Source: Actinocrinis sp035605935 (GTDB lineage Bacteria; Actinomycetota; Actinomycetes; Streptomycetales; Catenulisporaceae). From it: a stretch of 64,000 bases of DNA. Below, piece after piece: positions 15,986-26,115 of this stretch; positions within the stretch are counted from its first letter, which is position 1; each line of letters opens with the position of its first letter. The stretch is taken from the NCBI RefSeq assembly GCF_035605935.1, contig NZ_DATNGK010000266.1:1-64000 (forward strand), written 5' to 3'. The notes beneath the pieces were generated by a model, which saw nothing but the letters and a program-made list of their open reading frames with translations, searched no databases and was not told the DNA's origin. The position numbers were made by a program, and so were the translations under genes.

Positions 15986-16898
15986 TGACGGTGAAGGCGG
16001 CCTCGTGCAGCTTTCCGGCGGTTTCGAACTGGACGAACAGTCTCCAGGTGCCGCTTTCCGGGAACAGCGCCCGCGTCGTGAGCGCGCCCGAGCCGCCGGC
16101 CCGGCCGGTGGCCAGCAGGTGGGCGAAAGCGCCGTCACCTTCGCGGAATCCGGTCAGGTGCGCGTATCCGTCGAGGTAGCGGTCGAAGTACGCGACCGGC
16201 TTGCCGCCGCTGGTGACGTCGAGCGCCAGTTGGGCGGTGGTTCCCGCCTTCAGCGCGCCGGAAAGCTTGAGCGTGTAGCCGTCGACCGCGACCGACGTAG
16301 CCGGGGCGGGAAGTGCCGCCACGGCGTTGGCCCCTGGCCCCGTCACGCTCAACGGAGCTGAGAGGGAGTAGACCAGCGGCGTGCCTTCGCTGGAGTCAGG
16401 CGCGGCGAAGGTGACGTAGGTGCGGTACGAGCCGGCCGCCAGTGCAGGCAGGCCGACGGTCCAGGTACCGTCCTGCCGCATCGTCGGGTCGAGTTCCTGG
16501 AAGCCGGTGAGGTCCGAGCGGACGAGGTAGAAGGTCACCAGCTTGCTCTCGTACGGCTGATACCGCGTCACGGCGTGGTCGTTCGGGCCGGTGATGTGGA
16601 AGTTGAATGCGGCCGGCGTGTTCGCGGACACGGAAGCCGCAGCCGGCAGATATATGTACCCTGAGTAGCTGGCGGCGAGACCGGTACTGGCGGGCGCGGC
16701 CTCCGCGAGCGCGGGCGCGGTCGGGATGCCGGCCATGTCGCCCATGTCCATGTCGGACATCTTCTGCGACGAACCTCTATCGGCCGTACCGGTGCTGATT
16801 TTCGTCGTCTTCGAGGAGCTGCACGCCGCCGCGGGCAGGACCACCACGGCCAACAGGAACGCGGCCGCGATCCGGCGCGCGAGAAGTGGGTGACGCAA
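15975..16898 (-). CDS. Met-rich secreted lipoprotein, possibly metal (copper) related
   Basis: A 307-residue exported protein. The signal peptide (RRIAAAFLLAVVVLPAAAC) ends at a Cys compatible with lipidation. Residues 46-54 hold a MSDMDMGDM cluster, the kind of Met/Asp motif found in periplasmic copper binders. The rest looks like two related beta-sandwich modules: one with VTFYLVRSDLTGFQELDPTM and a second with the parallel element DRYLDGYAHLTGFREGDGAFAHL. Both resemble the YtkA/copper-resistance type seen near heavy-metal ATPases, but no metal ATPase is nearby. The gene stands alone between the kinase and the LPMO genes, all on the minus strand. Its 3' end lies in a tandem repeat. Function is a guess from composition. 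Confidence 0.6.
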   Translation of the reverse strand: MRHPLLARRIAAAFLLAVVVLPAAACSSSKTTKISTGTADRGSSQKMSDMDMGDMAGIPTAPALAEAAPASTGLAASYSGYIYLPAAASVSANTPAAFNFHITGPNDHAVTRYQPYESKLVTFYLVRSDLTGFQELDPTMRQDGTWTVGLPALAAGSYRTYVTFAAPDSSEGTPLVYSLSAPLSVTGPGANAVAALPAPATSVAVDGYTLKLSGALKAGTTAQLALDVTSGGKPVAYFDRYLDGYAHLTGFREGDGAFAHLLATGRAGGSGALTTRALFPESGTWRLFVQFETAGKLHEAAFTVTVS

Positions 16899-16970
16899 CG
16901 TGCGGGCTCCCTCTGCTTGCGGTTCGGGTGCTCACGGCGACAGCAATGGCGATGCCGTTGACCGTGCAGC

Positions 16971-17050
16971 CGTGAGCGGCGTCGCGGCACGGGTCCGCTG
17001 GCCGCTCACGGCCGGTTGTGTCAGATTCCTGGTTCGCTGAATCAGGACAC
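16971..17050 (-). terminator. Two inverted repeats between LPMO and lipoprotein genes
   Basis: CGTGAGCGGC at 16971-16980 pairs perfectly with 17001-17010 (20-nt loop). GTGTCAGATTC at 17018-17028 pairs, with a one-base bulge, with GAATCAGGACAC at 17039-17050. The second sits 24 bp after the LPMO stop and is the likelier terminator; the first may be a terminator or a leader structure for the lipoprotein gene. Confidence 0.55.
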
Positions 17051-17073
17051 GATAGATCACCCGGCGATCACGG

Positions 17074-18117
17074 TCACGGGCTGGTGCAGGACACGGTTGG
17101 CGCAGCGGGCGCGGTCGAACCCGTGTAGTTCGCCGTGAAGCCGAAGGACGTACTCGCCTTCGGTGCCAACTGGCCGTTCCAACTCGCCGATTTCACCGTG
17201 GCCAGGGTGCCGGCTTGGGACAGCGTCCCGTTCCAGGCACTGCTGATGGTCTCGCCGTCCGGCAGGTCCCAGCTCGCGGACCAGCTGTTGATCGTGGACG
17301 CGTTCGGGTTGGTGATGTTGACCGAGGCCTGGAAACCACCGGGCCAGCTGCTGGTCACCGAGTAGGCCGCGGTGCACGGAACGGAGGGCGGCGGCGGTCC
17401 TGAGCCGGGGCCGAGGCCGGTCACCTGGCCGCTGCCACCGTCGAACACCACGTCGGAGCAGCCGTAGAAGGTCTCGGTGCTGTCCGAGCGCGCCCAAATC
17501 GAGTAGATGATGTGACGCCCGGTCAGACCGGCCGGCAGCGTGGCGTTCCAGTAGTAGTAGCTACTGGCACTGCCCGCGTTGCCCGTCGAAGGCGGCAGCG
17601 TCGCCGTGGAGAACGGCGTCGACTCCAGCTCGGACCAGGTCAGCGGCTTGGTCTGGTCCCAGCCGGCCTTGGTGACGTAGAGCGAGAACGTCCCCGGGTG
17701 CGCGGCCCACTTGTTGTACTGGATCTGGATGTTCGCGCCGGCCGTCAGGTGGGTGACCGGCCAGTAGCTGCTGGCCTGGTCGAATCCGGAGAAGTCGTAG
17801 TAGTTGCTGTTCCCGCTGCACAGCTTGCCGTCCGGGATCAGCGCGCTGGTCTCGCCGCTGGTGGCGCCGCTTCGGTTGCCGACGGCGAACCAGTTGTACA
17901 GCGGCGTGGTGCCGCTGCTGGCGACGGCTGCCTGACAGGCTGGGTTCTGCGGGATGATCTGGCCGGTGGAAGTCAGTCCGTCCTCATAGCAGAAGAAGGT
18001 ACGACTGCCGGGGATCATCATGGCTCCGTGGGCTGAGGCGGGGGCCGCACTCACGACACTCGCCGTCAGCGCCACCGCCACAGTGCCCCAGAGGCCCCAT
18101 CTCGTTGTTTTCCTCAC
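17074..18117 (-). CDS. AA10 lytic polysaccharide monooxygenase with C-terminal CBM2
   Basis: A secreted copper enzyme that oxidatively cleaves crystalline cellulose or chitin. The signal peptide ends ASA before HGAMMIPGSRTFFCYEDG, so the mature protein starts with His30, the first copper ligand of the histidine brace; the second is probably the His of AAHPGTF. Cys pairs and the SYYYWNATLPAGLTGRHIIYSIW segment fit AA10. After a Gly/Pro linker, a CBM2 module (CTAAYSVTSSWPGGFQ to the end, about 100 residues) carries conserved surface Trp residues for crystalline polymer binding. GTG 18117 lies 9 nt after AAGAAGG; GTG 18126 would leave no spacing. CBM2 plus AA10 favours cellulose, but chitin is possible. 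Confidence 0.9.
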   Translation of the reverse strand: MRKTTRWGLWGTVAVALTASVVSAAPASAHGAMMIPGSRTFFCYEDGLTSTGQIIPQNPACQAAVASSGTTPLYNWFAVGNRSGATSGETSALIPDGKLCSGNSNYYDFSGFDQASSYWPVTHLTAGANIQIQYNKWAAHPGTFSLYVTKAGWDQTKPLTWSELESTPFSTATLPPSTGNAGSASSYYYWNATLPAGLTGRHIIYSIWARSDSTETFYGCSDVVFDGGSGQVTGLGPGSGPPPPSVPCTAAYSVTSSWPGGFQASVNITNPNASTINSWSASWDLPDGETISSAWNGTLSQAGTLATVKSASWNGQLAPKASTSFGFTANYTGSTAPAAPTVSCTSP

Positions 18118-18126
18118 ATTGCCCAC

Positions 18127-18467
18127 CCTTCTTGGGTCCAGCGAGGTGCATGGTCGTGGCGGAGAGTACCTGCGGGGCGGGAGCGGGTGAACGGCGCGGC
18201 GATCTTGACCTCGTTCCGGAAAGCTTTGCCGTAGGTCACGAAGCCGATAAGCGCACGTCAGGATACACAGGAGGCTGATTCAGCAGGTCCCATTCCGGAC
18301 GAAGCGGATGAAACTTTCCGAGCGGATCGTGAAGCTTTCTCAGCGGCCGTGCACGCAAACCACGGCAACACCCTGATTGTCACTGGTACGGGTGACGTTG
18401 CTTGCGGGACCGCGCGGGCGTCTTCTTCAATCCACATGAGGGCCACCGACGAGGAAAGGCGGGCCGC
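18127..18467. promoter_or_regulatory. Divergent LPMO/geosmin synthase control region with 21-bp spaced direct repeats
   Basis: This 341-bp region separates the divergent LPMO and geosmin synthase genes. TGAAACTTTCCGAGCGG (18309-18325) and TGAAGCTTTCTCAGCGG (18330-18346) are direct repeats exactly 21 bp apart, and each contains a small palindrome (GAAACTTTC, GAAGCTTTC). A related GGAAAGCTTT lies at 18218-18227. Two helical turns between repeats suggest a regulator binding one face of the DNA. Which gene it controls is unknown. Confidence 0.55.
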
Positions 18468-20780
<2,313 letters not shown>

Positions 20781-20784
20781 ATGC

Positions 20785-22239
20785 ATGAGCGAACGGGGTT
20801 CCGTACGAGCTACCGTCGGATTCATCTCAGCCGGTAAGCCCACTCCCAGGCCGGATTCCGGTACGGGACAAGCGAACACGATAAGCAGCATTCTGATCGA
20901 TCACCTCGGCCAGGATGCCGGGGCGCTCCCGGTCACCTCCGGCAGCTGGCCCGCGTACGAACACGTCAACGTGCAGGGTGGCCTGGACCGGTGGCTGGAG
21001 AGCTGGCCCGGGGAATACGAGGTACACGGACTGGCCGGGTTCCGGCACCGGATGTTCGGCTTGGCAGACCTCTGCCAGCCCGGCATGGAGTCGGGAATGG
21101 CGCTGGCCGGCGTGCCGGTCAGCGAGCAGCCCTCGGGTCCTGACGGGCAGATGCGCAGCTGTGTGCAATGCGGGCTGTACCTGCTTTCCGACGGCGACCT
21201 TCGCATGGTCCTGCTGCTGCGCGGCTCCGATCAGCGCGGCCCGCAGCCCGACGTCAGCCTGGAGATCGCGGCCACCGATCCGGGCGCGGCGCGACAGGCG
21301 CTCTCCGAAATCGGTGAACTCGGGTTGCGCCATAGCGTCTACCGCCGCCAGGTCGTCTCCTTCGACCCCGGCGTCTTCGGTCCGCGGCGCGGCGGGCTGC
21401 TCGCCTTCCATCAGCGCCCGCAGATGACCCGCGAACAGCTGGTGCTTCCGGACGGCGTGCTGGAAGGCGTCGAGCGGCAGATCCTCGGCGTCGCGCGGCA
21501 CCGGGAACTGCTGCTCGCGCACGGCCAGCATCTCAAGCGCGGCGTCCTGCTCTACGGCGCGCCCGGCGTCGGCAAGACCCACACCGTGCGCTACTTGATA
21601 AGCAGGCTGCCCGAGGTGTCCGTGGTGATCCTCTCGGCCTCGGCGTTGCAGTTCATCCAGCAGGCCTGCACCATCGCCCGTGATCTGCAACCCGCGATGC
21701 TCATCATCGAGGACGTAGACCTCATCGGCGAGGAGCGCGGCGCGCATCCCGGCCAGAATCCGCTGCTCTTCCAGCTGCTCAACGAGATGGACGGGCTGCG
21801 CGACGACATCGACGTCACGTTCGTGCTGACCACCAACCGCGTCGACGTGCTGGAGCCGGCGCTGGCCAGCCGACCGGGCCGGATCGATCACGCGGTGGAG
21901 ATCCCGCTCCCCGACGCGGAAGGTCGCCGTGCCCTGATCGAGCTCTACCGCGGCAGCCTGGACCTGAGCCTCGCCAATCCGGACGAGGTGGTCCGGCGCA
22001 CCGAGGGCGTGACGGCGTCATTTATCAAGGAGCTGCTACGGCGAGCGGCGCTGGTCGCGGTCGAGGAAGCCGAGGAAGCTGAAGGCGGCGGTTCGGCGCA
22101 ACCGCCGGCACAGGGCAGCTTGCGGGTCACCGACCCGCACCTGCACGCCGCGCTCGACGTCCTGCTCGGTGACGGCAACGCGCTCACCCGGCGACTGCTC
22201 GGCGCGGGGGGTGGGGGCGGCCGCGCCGAGTCCGCCTGA
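20785..22239 (+). CDS. AAA-family ATPase with unassigned N-terminal domain
   Basis: A 484-residue protein with one AAA domain in its C-terminal half. It has Walker A GAPGVGKT (residues 258-265), Walker B MLIIEDVDLIGEERG, a sensor-1 Asn in TTNRVD (Asn351) and Arg fingers in SRPGRIDHAVEIP; this is the Cdc48/Mpa/Bcs1-like branch. The N-terminal 210 residues match nothing I recognise and include VQGGLDRWLESWP and FDPGVFGPRRGG. ATG 20785 is chosen because it lies 4 bp after the geosmin synthase stop. The C-terminus ends in a Gly-rich tail. Co-transcription with geoA is likely, but any role in terpene formation or development is unproven; a remodelling or unfolding role is the family default. Confidence 0.8.
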   Translation: MSERGSVRATVGFISAGKPTPRPDSGTGQANTISSILIDHLGQDAGALPVTSGSWPAYEHVNVQGGLDRWLESWPGEYEVHGLAGFRHRMFGLADLCQPGMESGMALAGVPVSEQPSGPDGQMRSCVQCGLYLLSDGDLRMVLLLRGSDQRGPQPDVSLEIAATDPGAARQALSEIGELGLRHSVYRRQVVSFDPGVFGPRRGGLLAFHQRPQMTREQLVLPDGVLEGVERQILGVARHRELLLAHGQHLKRGVLLYGAPGVGKTHTVRYLISRLPEVSVVILSASALQFIQQACTIARDLQPAMLIIEDVDLIGEERGAHPGQNPLLFQLLNEMDGLRDDIDVTFVLTTNRVDVLEPALASRPGRIDHAVEIPLPDAEGRRALIELYRGSLDLSLANPDEVVRRTEGVTASFIKELLRRAALVAVEEAEEAEGGGSAQPPAQGSLRVTDPHLHAALDVLLGDGNALTRRLLGAGGGGGRAESA

Positions 22240-22250
22240 GCGCGTGGCGC

Positions 22251-22952
22251 TCAGGTGCGCGACTTGGTCACCGCCTTGCCCATCGTGGTCTCGACAAAGG
22301 TCTTGTCCACCGGCGTGAGCGCGACGATGTAGATCACTGCGACAGTGTTCCCGTTGCGCGCGGCCACGATGTAGCCGTTGCCCTTGATTCCGGTGGAGAT
22401 CTGGATCGAGAGCGTGAACGAGTACGAACTGTCTCCATAGGCGGGCAGCCCGGTACGCACGATCGAGAACGTGCTCGACCCGTTGGCCCCGCCGTGCGTG
22501 TAGGTGGTGCACTTGGACAGCCCGTTGACCAGCGCGGCCCACGACTTCGCCACCTGGGCCGCGTCTCCCGCGGCGATCTGCTCGACCAGGAACGGACCGG
22601 CCAGTCCGCCGTTCAGGTCCGCCTCCGCGTGGTCGGTGAGCGGCGCGTTCCAGATCGAGGTGTTGAGCAGCGGGCAGTCGGTCTGCATGGTCGGGTTCGT
22701 GGCCGCCGCGTCGATACCCCATCCGGCCGGCAGGTCCGCCGGCGCCAGCAGCTTCGCCGCCAACCCGGTAGCGCTCGGGGCCGTCGAGGGCGCCGTGCCC
22801 ATGGCTTTCGGGGCTGTCGCTGAGGGCTGCGCGGAACCCGCGGCGCCAGGCGAGCTCGCCGCGGCGGACGACGAGCAGCCGCCCGCAGTCAGCCCGACAA
22901 GGGCGGCGGAACTCAAAGCGGCGATGCAGGAGCTGACACTCAAGACGCGCAT
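22251..22952 (-). CDS. Secreted lipoprotein of unknown function
   Basis: A 233-residue exported protein: hydrophobic signal segment, Cys in TAGGCSSS (probable lipidation site), a Ser/Ala/Pro-rich stalk to about residue 60, then a globular domain of about 165 residues with Trp and two Cys (TDCPLLN, SKCTTYTHG). Strand-like segments near the end (NGYIVAARNGNTVAVIYIVALTP) resemble the alpha/beta sensor folds of actinobacterial PknH-type extracellular domains, which also carry Cys pairs. That likeness is weak and by eye. It converges with the AAA gene, 11 bp between stops. A 6C-like RNA lies upstream. Confidence 0.6.
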   Translation of the reverse strand: MRVLSVSSCIAALSSAALVGLTAGGCSSSAAASSPGAAGSAQPSATAPKAMGTAPSTAPSATGLAAKLLAPADLPAGWGIDAAATNPTMQTDCPLLNTSIWNAPLTDHAEADLNGGLAGPFLVEQIAAGDAAQVAKSWAALVNGLSKCTTYTHGGANGSSTFSIVRTGLPAYGDSSYSFTLSIQISTGIKGNGYIVAARNGNTVAVIYIVALTPVDKTFVETTMGKAVTKSRT

Positions 22953-23189
22953 GCAATCCCCTCGGGATCAGGTGGCGGACGGCACGCAGGTTAGCGGTCA
23001 CGGAGTGCTCACTACGAGTGTGCGGACCGAACCGTTACAGAATGATATGCCGGGCAAAGCCCGCATCGCGGCCCACCGGATACCGCCGCGAGGACCGTGA
23101 TACGGCGTCACGGAAGTCCCACGAATCACATTGGCGAATTGATGCCACACTGATCGGTCCGGCACACAGCTCACGGCGCATCAGGTGAG

Positions 23190-23310
23190 AGACTGAAAGG
23201 CAGATCAGGCATCCCCCCAGTCTGATCACGCGGCCGAGGAGCGCGATTACGCGGCTCGGTCGCACCCCCCGGCGTCGCCTTCCCCCAGAGACGCCGGGGG
23301 ACCTCTTTTC
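23190..23310 (+). ncRNA. 6C-motif-like small RNA
   Basis: Two hairpins with C-rich loops match the pattern of the actinobacterial 6C RNA. Hairpin 1 pairs GATCAG (23203-23208) with CTGATC (23222-23227), and its loop holds six consecutive C. Hairpin 2 pairs the 11-bp arm 23266-23276 with 23290-23300, and its loop holds CTTCCCCCAGA. The T-rich run CTCTTTTC follows at 23303-23310, so hairpin 2 also serves as terminator. The region has no sensible coding frame and lies in a 443-bp gene-free gap between the lipoprotein and P450 genes. Boundaries are approximate. Function of 6C RNA is not settled. Confidence 0.65.
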
Positions 23311-23327
23311 TGGCAAGAGATCGCCAA

Positions 23328-23354
23328 GCCGCGCACCGATCAGCAGTGCGCGGC
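23328..23354. terminator. Hairpin between 6C-like RNA and P450 gene
   Basis: GCCGCGCA (23328-23335) pairs perfectly with TGCGCGGC (23347-23354) across an 11-nt loop, 42 bp beyond the P450 stop on the minus strand. Likely the P450 terminator; it could work in both directions. Confidence 0.5.
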
Positions 23355-23395
23355 GGGTTCTTGTCACCTGGCCGGGCCGCTGGGCGCTCGCCTCG

Positions 23396-24652
23396 TCAGT
23401 CGTCCCAACGGACGTATAAGGACTCGGGCTTGCGGAAGACCAGTCCGCGTGGCGCCGCGGCCAGCCGGTCCGGATCCAGGCGCACATCGGGCAATTCGCG
23501 CAGCAGCGTACTGATGGCGACTCTGGTTTCCAGCCGAGCGGCGTGCGCGCCGAGGCAGAAATGCGGACCCTGAGCGAAGGCGAGATTCAGCCTGGCGTTC
23601 GGGCGGCGCAGCTCGAAGCGGTCCGGCTCGGTGAACACCGCCGGATCGCGGTTCGCGCCCGCGATCGAAACGGTGACCAGGTCGCCGGCGCTGATCGCAG
23701 CGCCGGCCAGTTCGACGTCGCGCGTCGCATAGCGGTCGACGACTGCTGCCGCGGGTTCCAGCCGCACCGACTCCTCGACCGCGTCCGCGACCAGCGCGGG
23801 GTCGGTCCGGACCAGCGCGAGCTGGTCAGGGTGGGACAGCAGGTGCAGCGCGGCGTTGACGATCATCGCCTCGGTCGTCTCGATCCCGCCGAACATCATC
23901 ACGGCCGCGTTCGAGACCACCTCGGGAAGCTCCAGCCCTGATGCGAGGGCTCGCGGCGCGGCGTTTCCGGCCGCGCCGGCCGCGTCACCCGTGTCGGTGG
24001 TGCCGCTTGCCGCGCCCGTGGCCGCGACGACCAGCAGCGCATCGGGATCACCGGTCTGCACGGTGGCGTGCACGCTCTCGGCCAGCCGCGCGAAGGCTTC
24101 GGCGCCGCTCGGGCGCGGTTCGAGCCCGGCCGAGATGTCGGAAACCGCGCCGACGATCGCGTCGTACCAGCCCAGGACGGTGGCCGAATCCGTCCCCAGC
24201 AAGCCGAGCGATTCAGCGACCACCGCGACGGCGAGCGGGCCGGCTAGGCCGCGCCGCAGCTCGGCGGCTCCGGCCGGTCGTAAGCCCCCAACCAGGCGCG
24301 CGGCTTCCTGCTCGATGAACGCGGCGAGCCTGGCTTCCACGTCGCGCGGCCGGAACCGGTCGGCGAAGGGTGCGCGGTGGCGCGCGTGCACCGGTCCGTC
24401 GAGGGAGAGCATGCTCGGGCCGACGACGCGGGCGGTCGAGAAGCGCGGGTCGTCCACGGTGAACGTCTCGGCGTCGCGCATGACGGCCACGGCCAGGTCG
24501 CGCCGGGTGACCAGCCAGCCGCCCAGGGCCGGGATCCAGGAGACCGGCTCGCTGGCGCGCAGCCGGGCGAGCAGCGGATGCGGGTCGCGCTCGAGTTCGG
24601 CGATGGTCGCGGCGGCGCCGACCGGGAACCGGTCGGCGCGTGGCGAACTCAT
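23396..24652 (-). CDS. Cytochrome P450
   Basis: A 418-residue soluble bacterial P450 monooxygenase. The heme loop FAQGPHFCLGAH holds the axial Cys. The ExxR motif appears as EESVRLEPAA, and the I-helix oxygen-activation motif as MFGGIETTEAM (Gly-Gly-x-Glu-Thr in place of AGxxT), a CYP107/CYP147-like pattern. The early HARHRAPF segment fits the C-helix. No ferredoxin or reductase gene is adjacent; a [3Fe-4S]-type ferredoxin gene lies 37 kb away. The nearest enzyme genes are a CBM2 protein and the geosmin synthase locus, and no biosynthetic cluster surrounds it. Substrate cannot be inferred. Confidence 0.92.
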   Translation of the reverse strand: MSSPRADRFPVGAAATIAELERDPHPLLARLRASEPVSWIPALGGWLVTRRDLAVAVMRDAETFTVDDPRFSTARVVGPSMLSLDGPVHARHRAPFADRFRPRDVEARLAAFIEQEAARLVGGLRPAGAAELRRGLAGPLAVAVVAESLGLLGTDSATVLGWYDAIVGAVSDISAGLEPRPSGAEAFARLAESVHATVQTGDPDALLVVAATGAASGTTDTGDAAGAAGNAAPRALASGLELPEVVSNAAVMMFGGIETTEAMIVNAALHLLSHPDQLALVRTDPALVADAVEESVRLEPAAAVVDRYATRDVELAGAAISAGDLVTVSIAGANRDPAVFTEPDRFELRRPNARLNLAFAQGPHFCLGAHAARLETRVAISTLLRELPDVRLDPDRLAAAPRGLVFRKPESLYVRWDD

Positions 24653-24664
24653 GTGAACAGGCTA

Positions 24665-24702
24665 ACCCCTCTGCCGAGGCGCTGGGGCGTCGGCAAAGGG
24701 GT
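24665..24702 (-). terminator. Hairpin between Cip1-like and P450 genes
   Basis: ACCCCTCTGCCGA (24665-24677) pairs with TCGGCAAAGGGGT (24690-24702), 12 of 13 pairs, 12-nt loop. It lies 17 bp after the stop of the minus-strand Cip1-like gene and just upstream of the P450 start. Confidence 0.65.
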
Positions 24703-24719
24703 CGGCCGCGGCAGCGCGG

Positions 24720-25994
24720 TCAGCAGCCGATGCGTGAGGTGCTGAGGGCGACGTCGTCGAACCACAGCGTGTCGTTGCCGTTGCTGTAATTCTCCCAGCC
24801 GAGCTTGAGGTCGGTCAGGTTGGGCCGCCAGTTCGCTCCGGAACCGCCGAGCCATTGCGAGTCGATGTCCTGAGTCGGCACGCCGTCTTCGGTCAGGCCG
24901 GGCACCAAGGTGCCGTTGTACCAGGTGTAGATCTGGCCGTTGGTCTTGCTCACCGAGAACTCAAGGCACTCCCACGCGCCGGTCGGCACGACCACGCTCT
25001 GCGCGACTCCGGCCGGGCTCTGCGCGGGCAGCGTCGCGTCGTCGGACTGCCGGTTCCACATCAGCGCGCCGTTTTGCGCGCCAAGCCGCAGATCGGTGTT
25101 GCCGTCGGCGGAGTTGTTCATGGCCAGGAACGTGGTGTGGTTGGTCGGCAGCGGCGCGGTGTGCTTGAACCAGAACCGCACGTACCAGGTCGGCGCGGCG
25201 AGCGGCATGTCCGTGGTGTCGTCGGCGAACACGTGGTTGCAGTACGTGCCGACGCCGTCGATCTCCAACGACTTGACTCCGCCGTGCGCCTGCGCGCCGG
25301 TAATGGTCGCGGTGCCGCTGCCGGAGCAGTTGAGGTTGTTGATACTCCACCGGCCGGAGGGCACGCTGCCGACGGTCTGGTTCTCGAAGCCGTCGCAGAA
25401 CACTGTCGCGCTTGAGCAGCCGCCGCCCGAGTTGCCACTGGGGCTGGCGGAGGGACTGGCCGACGGGCTTGTCGAGGGACTGCTCGACGGGCTGGTGCTC
25501 GGGGTGGCACTGGGCGTCGGGCTGGCGCTACGACTCGCGCTCGCACTCGCGCTCGGCGACGATGAGGAACCACCCGCGCAGGACACGCCGTTGAGGGCGA
25601 AGTCGGTGGGCGTCGCGTTGGTACCGGAGAAGGTCCCCTGGAAGCCGAAGCTCGCGGTGCCGCCGGTCGCGATCGAGCCGTTGTAGGACAGGTTCACCGC
25701 TTTGACCGACTGGCCGGTCTGGGTGATCTGCGCGTTCCAGCCCGAAGTGATCTGCTGATTGCCAGCGAAGGTCCAGCTCAACGTCCAGCTGGTCACGGCG
25801 GCTGCGGTGTTGGTCAGCGTCACGTTCGCGGTGAACCCGCCTGACCACTGGTTGACCTGATAGGCGACGCTGCATGGACCGGCCGCGGCGCTCACACTGG
25901 GCGCCACCGCGACGACACTTGCCGCGACGGCGGCGGTCGCGACGGCCAGGGCGGCATCGCGCAGCCGGCGGGGCCGGCGCGGGAGATAAACCAT
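24720..25994 (-). CDS. Secreted CBM2-linker-Cip1-like protein (cellulose-active)
   Basis: A 424-residue secreted protein. After an Arg-rich signal peptide come a CBM2 module (CSVAYQVNQWSGGF to about residue 140), a Ser/Pro/Ala linker of about 60 residues, and a C-terminal beta-jelly-roll domain of about 210 residues. That domain closely resembles fungal Cip1: GVGTYCNHVF, PTNHTTFLAM, MWNRQSDDATLPAQSP, VPTGAWECLEF, LWFDDVALST. Cip1 is co-induced with cellulases in Trichoderma, and some relatives have lyase activity on uronans. ATG 25994 puts the basic and hydrophobic signal at the N-terminus; the longer reading to 26102 is less natural. With the AA10 enzyme it suggests an oxidative or lytic plant-wall system. 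Catalytic activity here is unproven. Confidence 0.85.
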   Translation of the reverse strand: MVYLPRRPRRLRDAALAVATAAVAASVVAVAPSVSAAAGPCSVAYQVNQWSGGFTANVTLTNTAAAVTSWTLSWTFAGNQQITSGWNAQITQTGQSVKAVNLSYNGSIATGGTASFGFQGTFSGTNATPTDFALNGVSCAGGSSSSPSASASASRSASPTPSATPSTSPSSSPSTSPSASPSASPSGNSGGGCSSATVFCDGFENQTVGSVPSGRWSINNLNCSGSGTATITGAQAHGGVKSLEIDGVGTYCNHVFADDTTDMPLAAPTWYVRFWFKHTAPLPTNHTTFLAMNNSADGNTDLRLGAQNGALMWNRQSDDATLPAQSPAGVAQSVVVPTGAWECLEFSVSKTNGQIYTWYNGTLVPGLTEDGVPTQDIDSQWLGGSGANWRPNLTDLKLGWENYSNGNDTLWFDDVALSTSRIGC

Positions 25995-26115
25995 GGGCGC
26001 AGTATTCGGGCGGCCGGCTGAGCCGGGCAACCACGCGGCGCGGGCCGCGAGGAGAGATCGGCGGTGTCCTGCGCGGAGAGGCGCAATCACCGTGATCGAC
26101 ACGGAAAGTTACATA

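Noticed and set aside
25440..25560. Repetitive tract that might look like a CRISPR or minisatellite
   Set aside because: It encodes the Ser/Pro/Ala linker of the CBM2-Cip1-like protein; units are irregular codon repeats without unique spacers.
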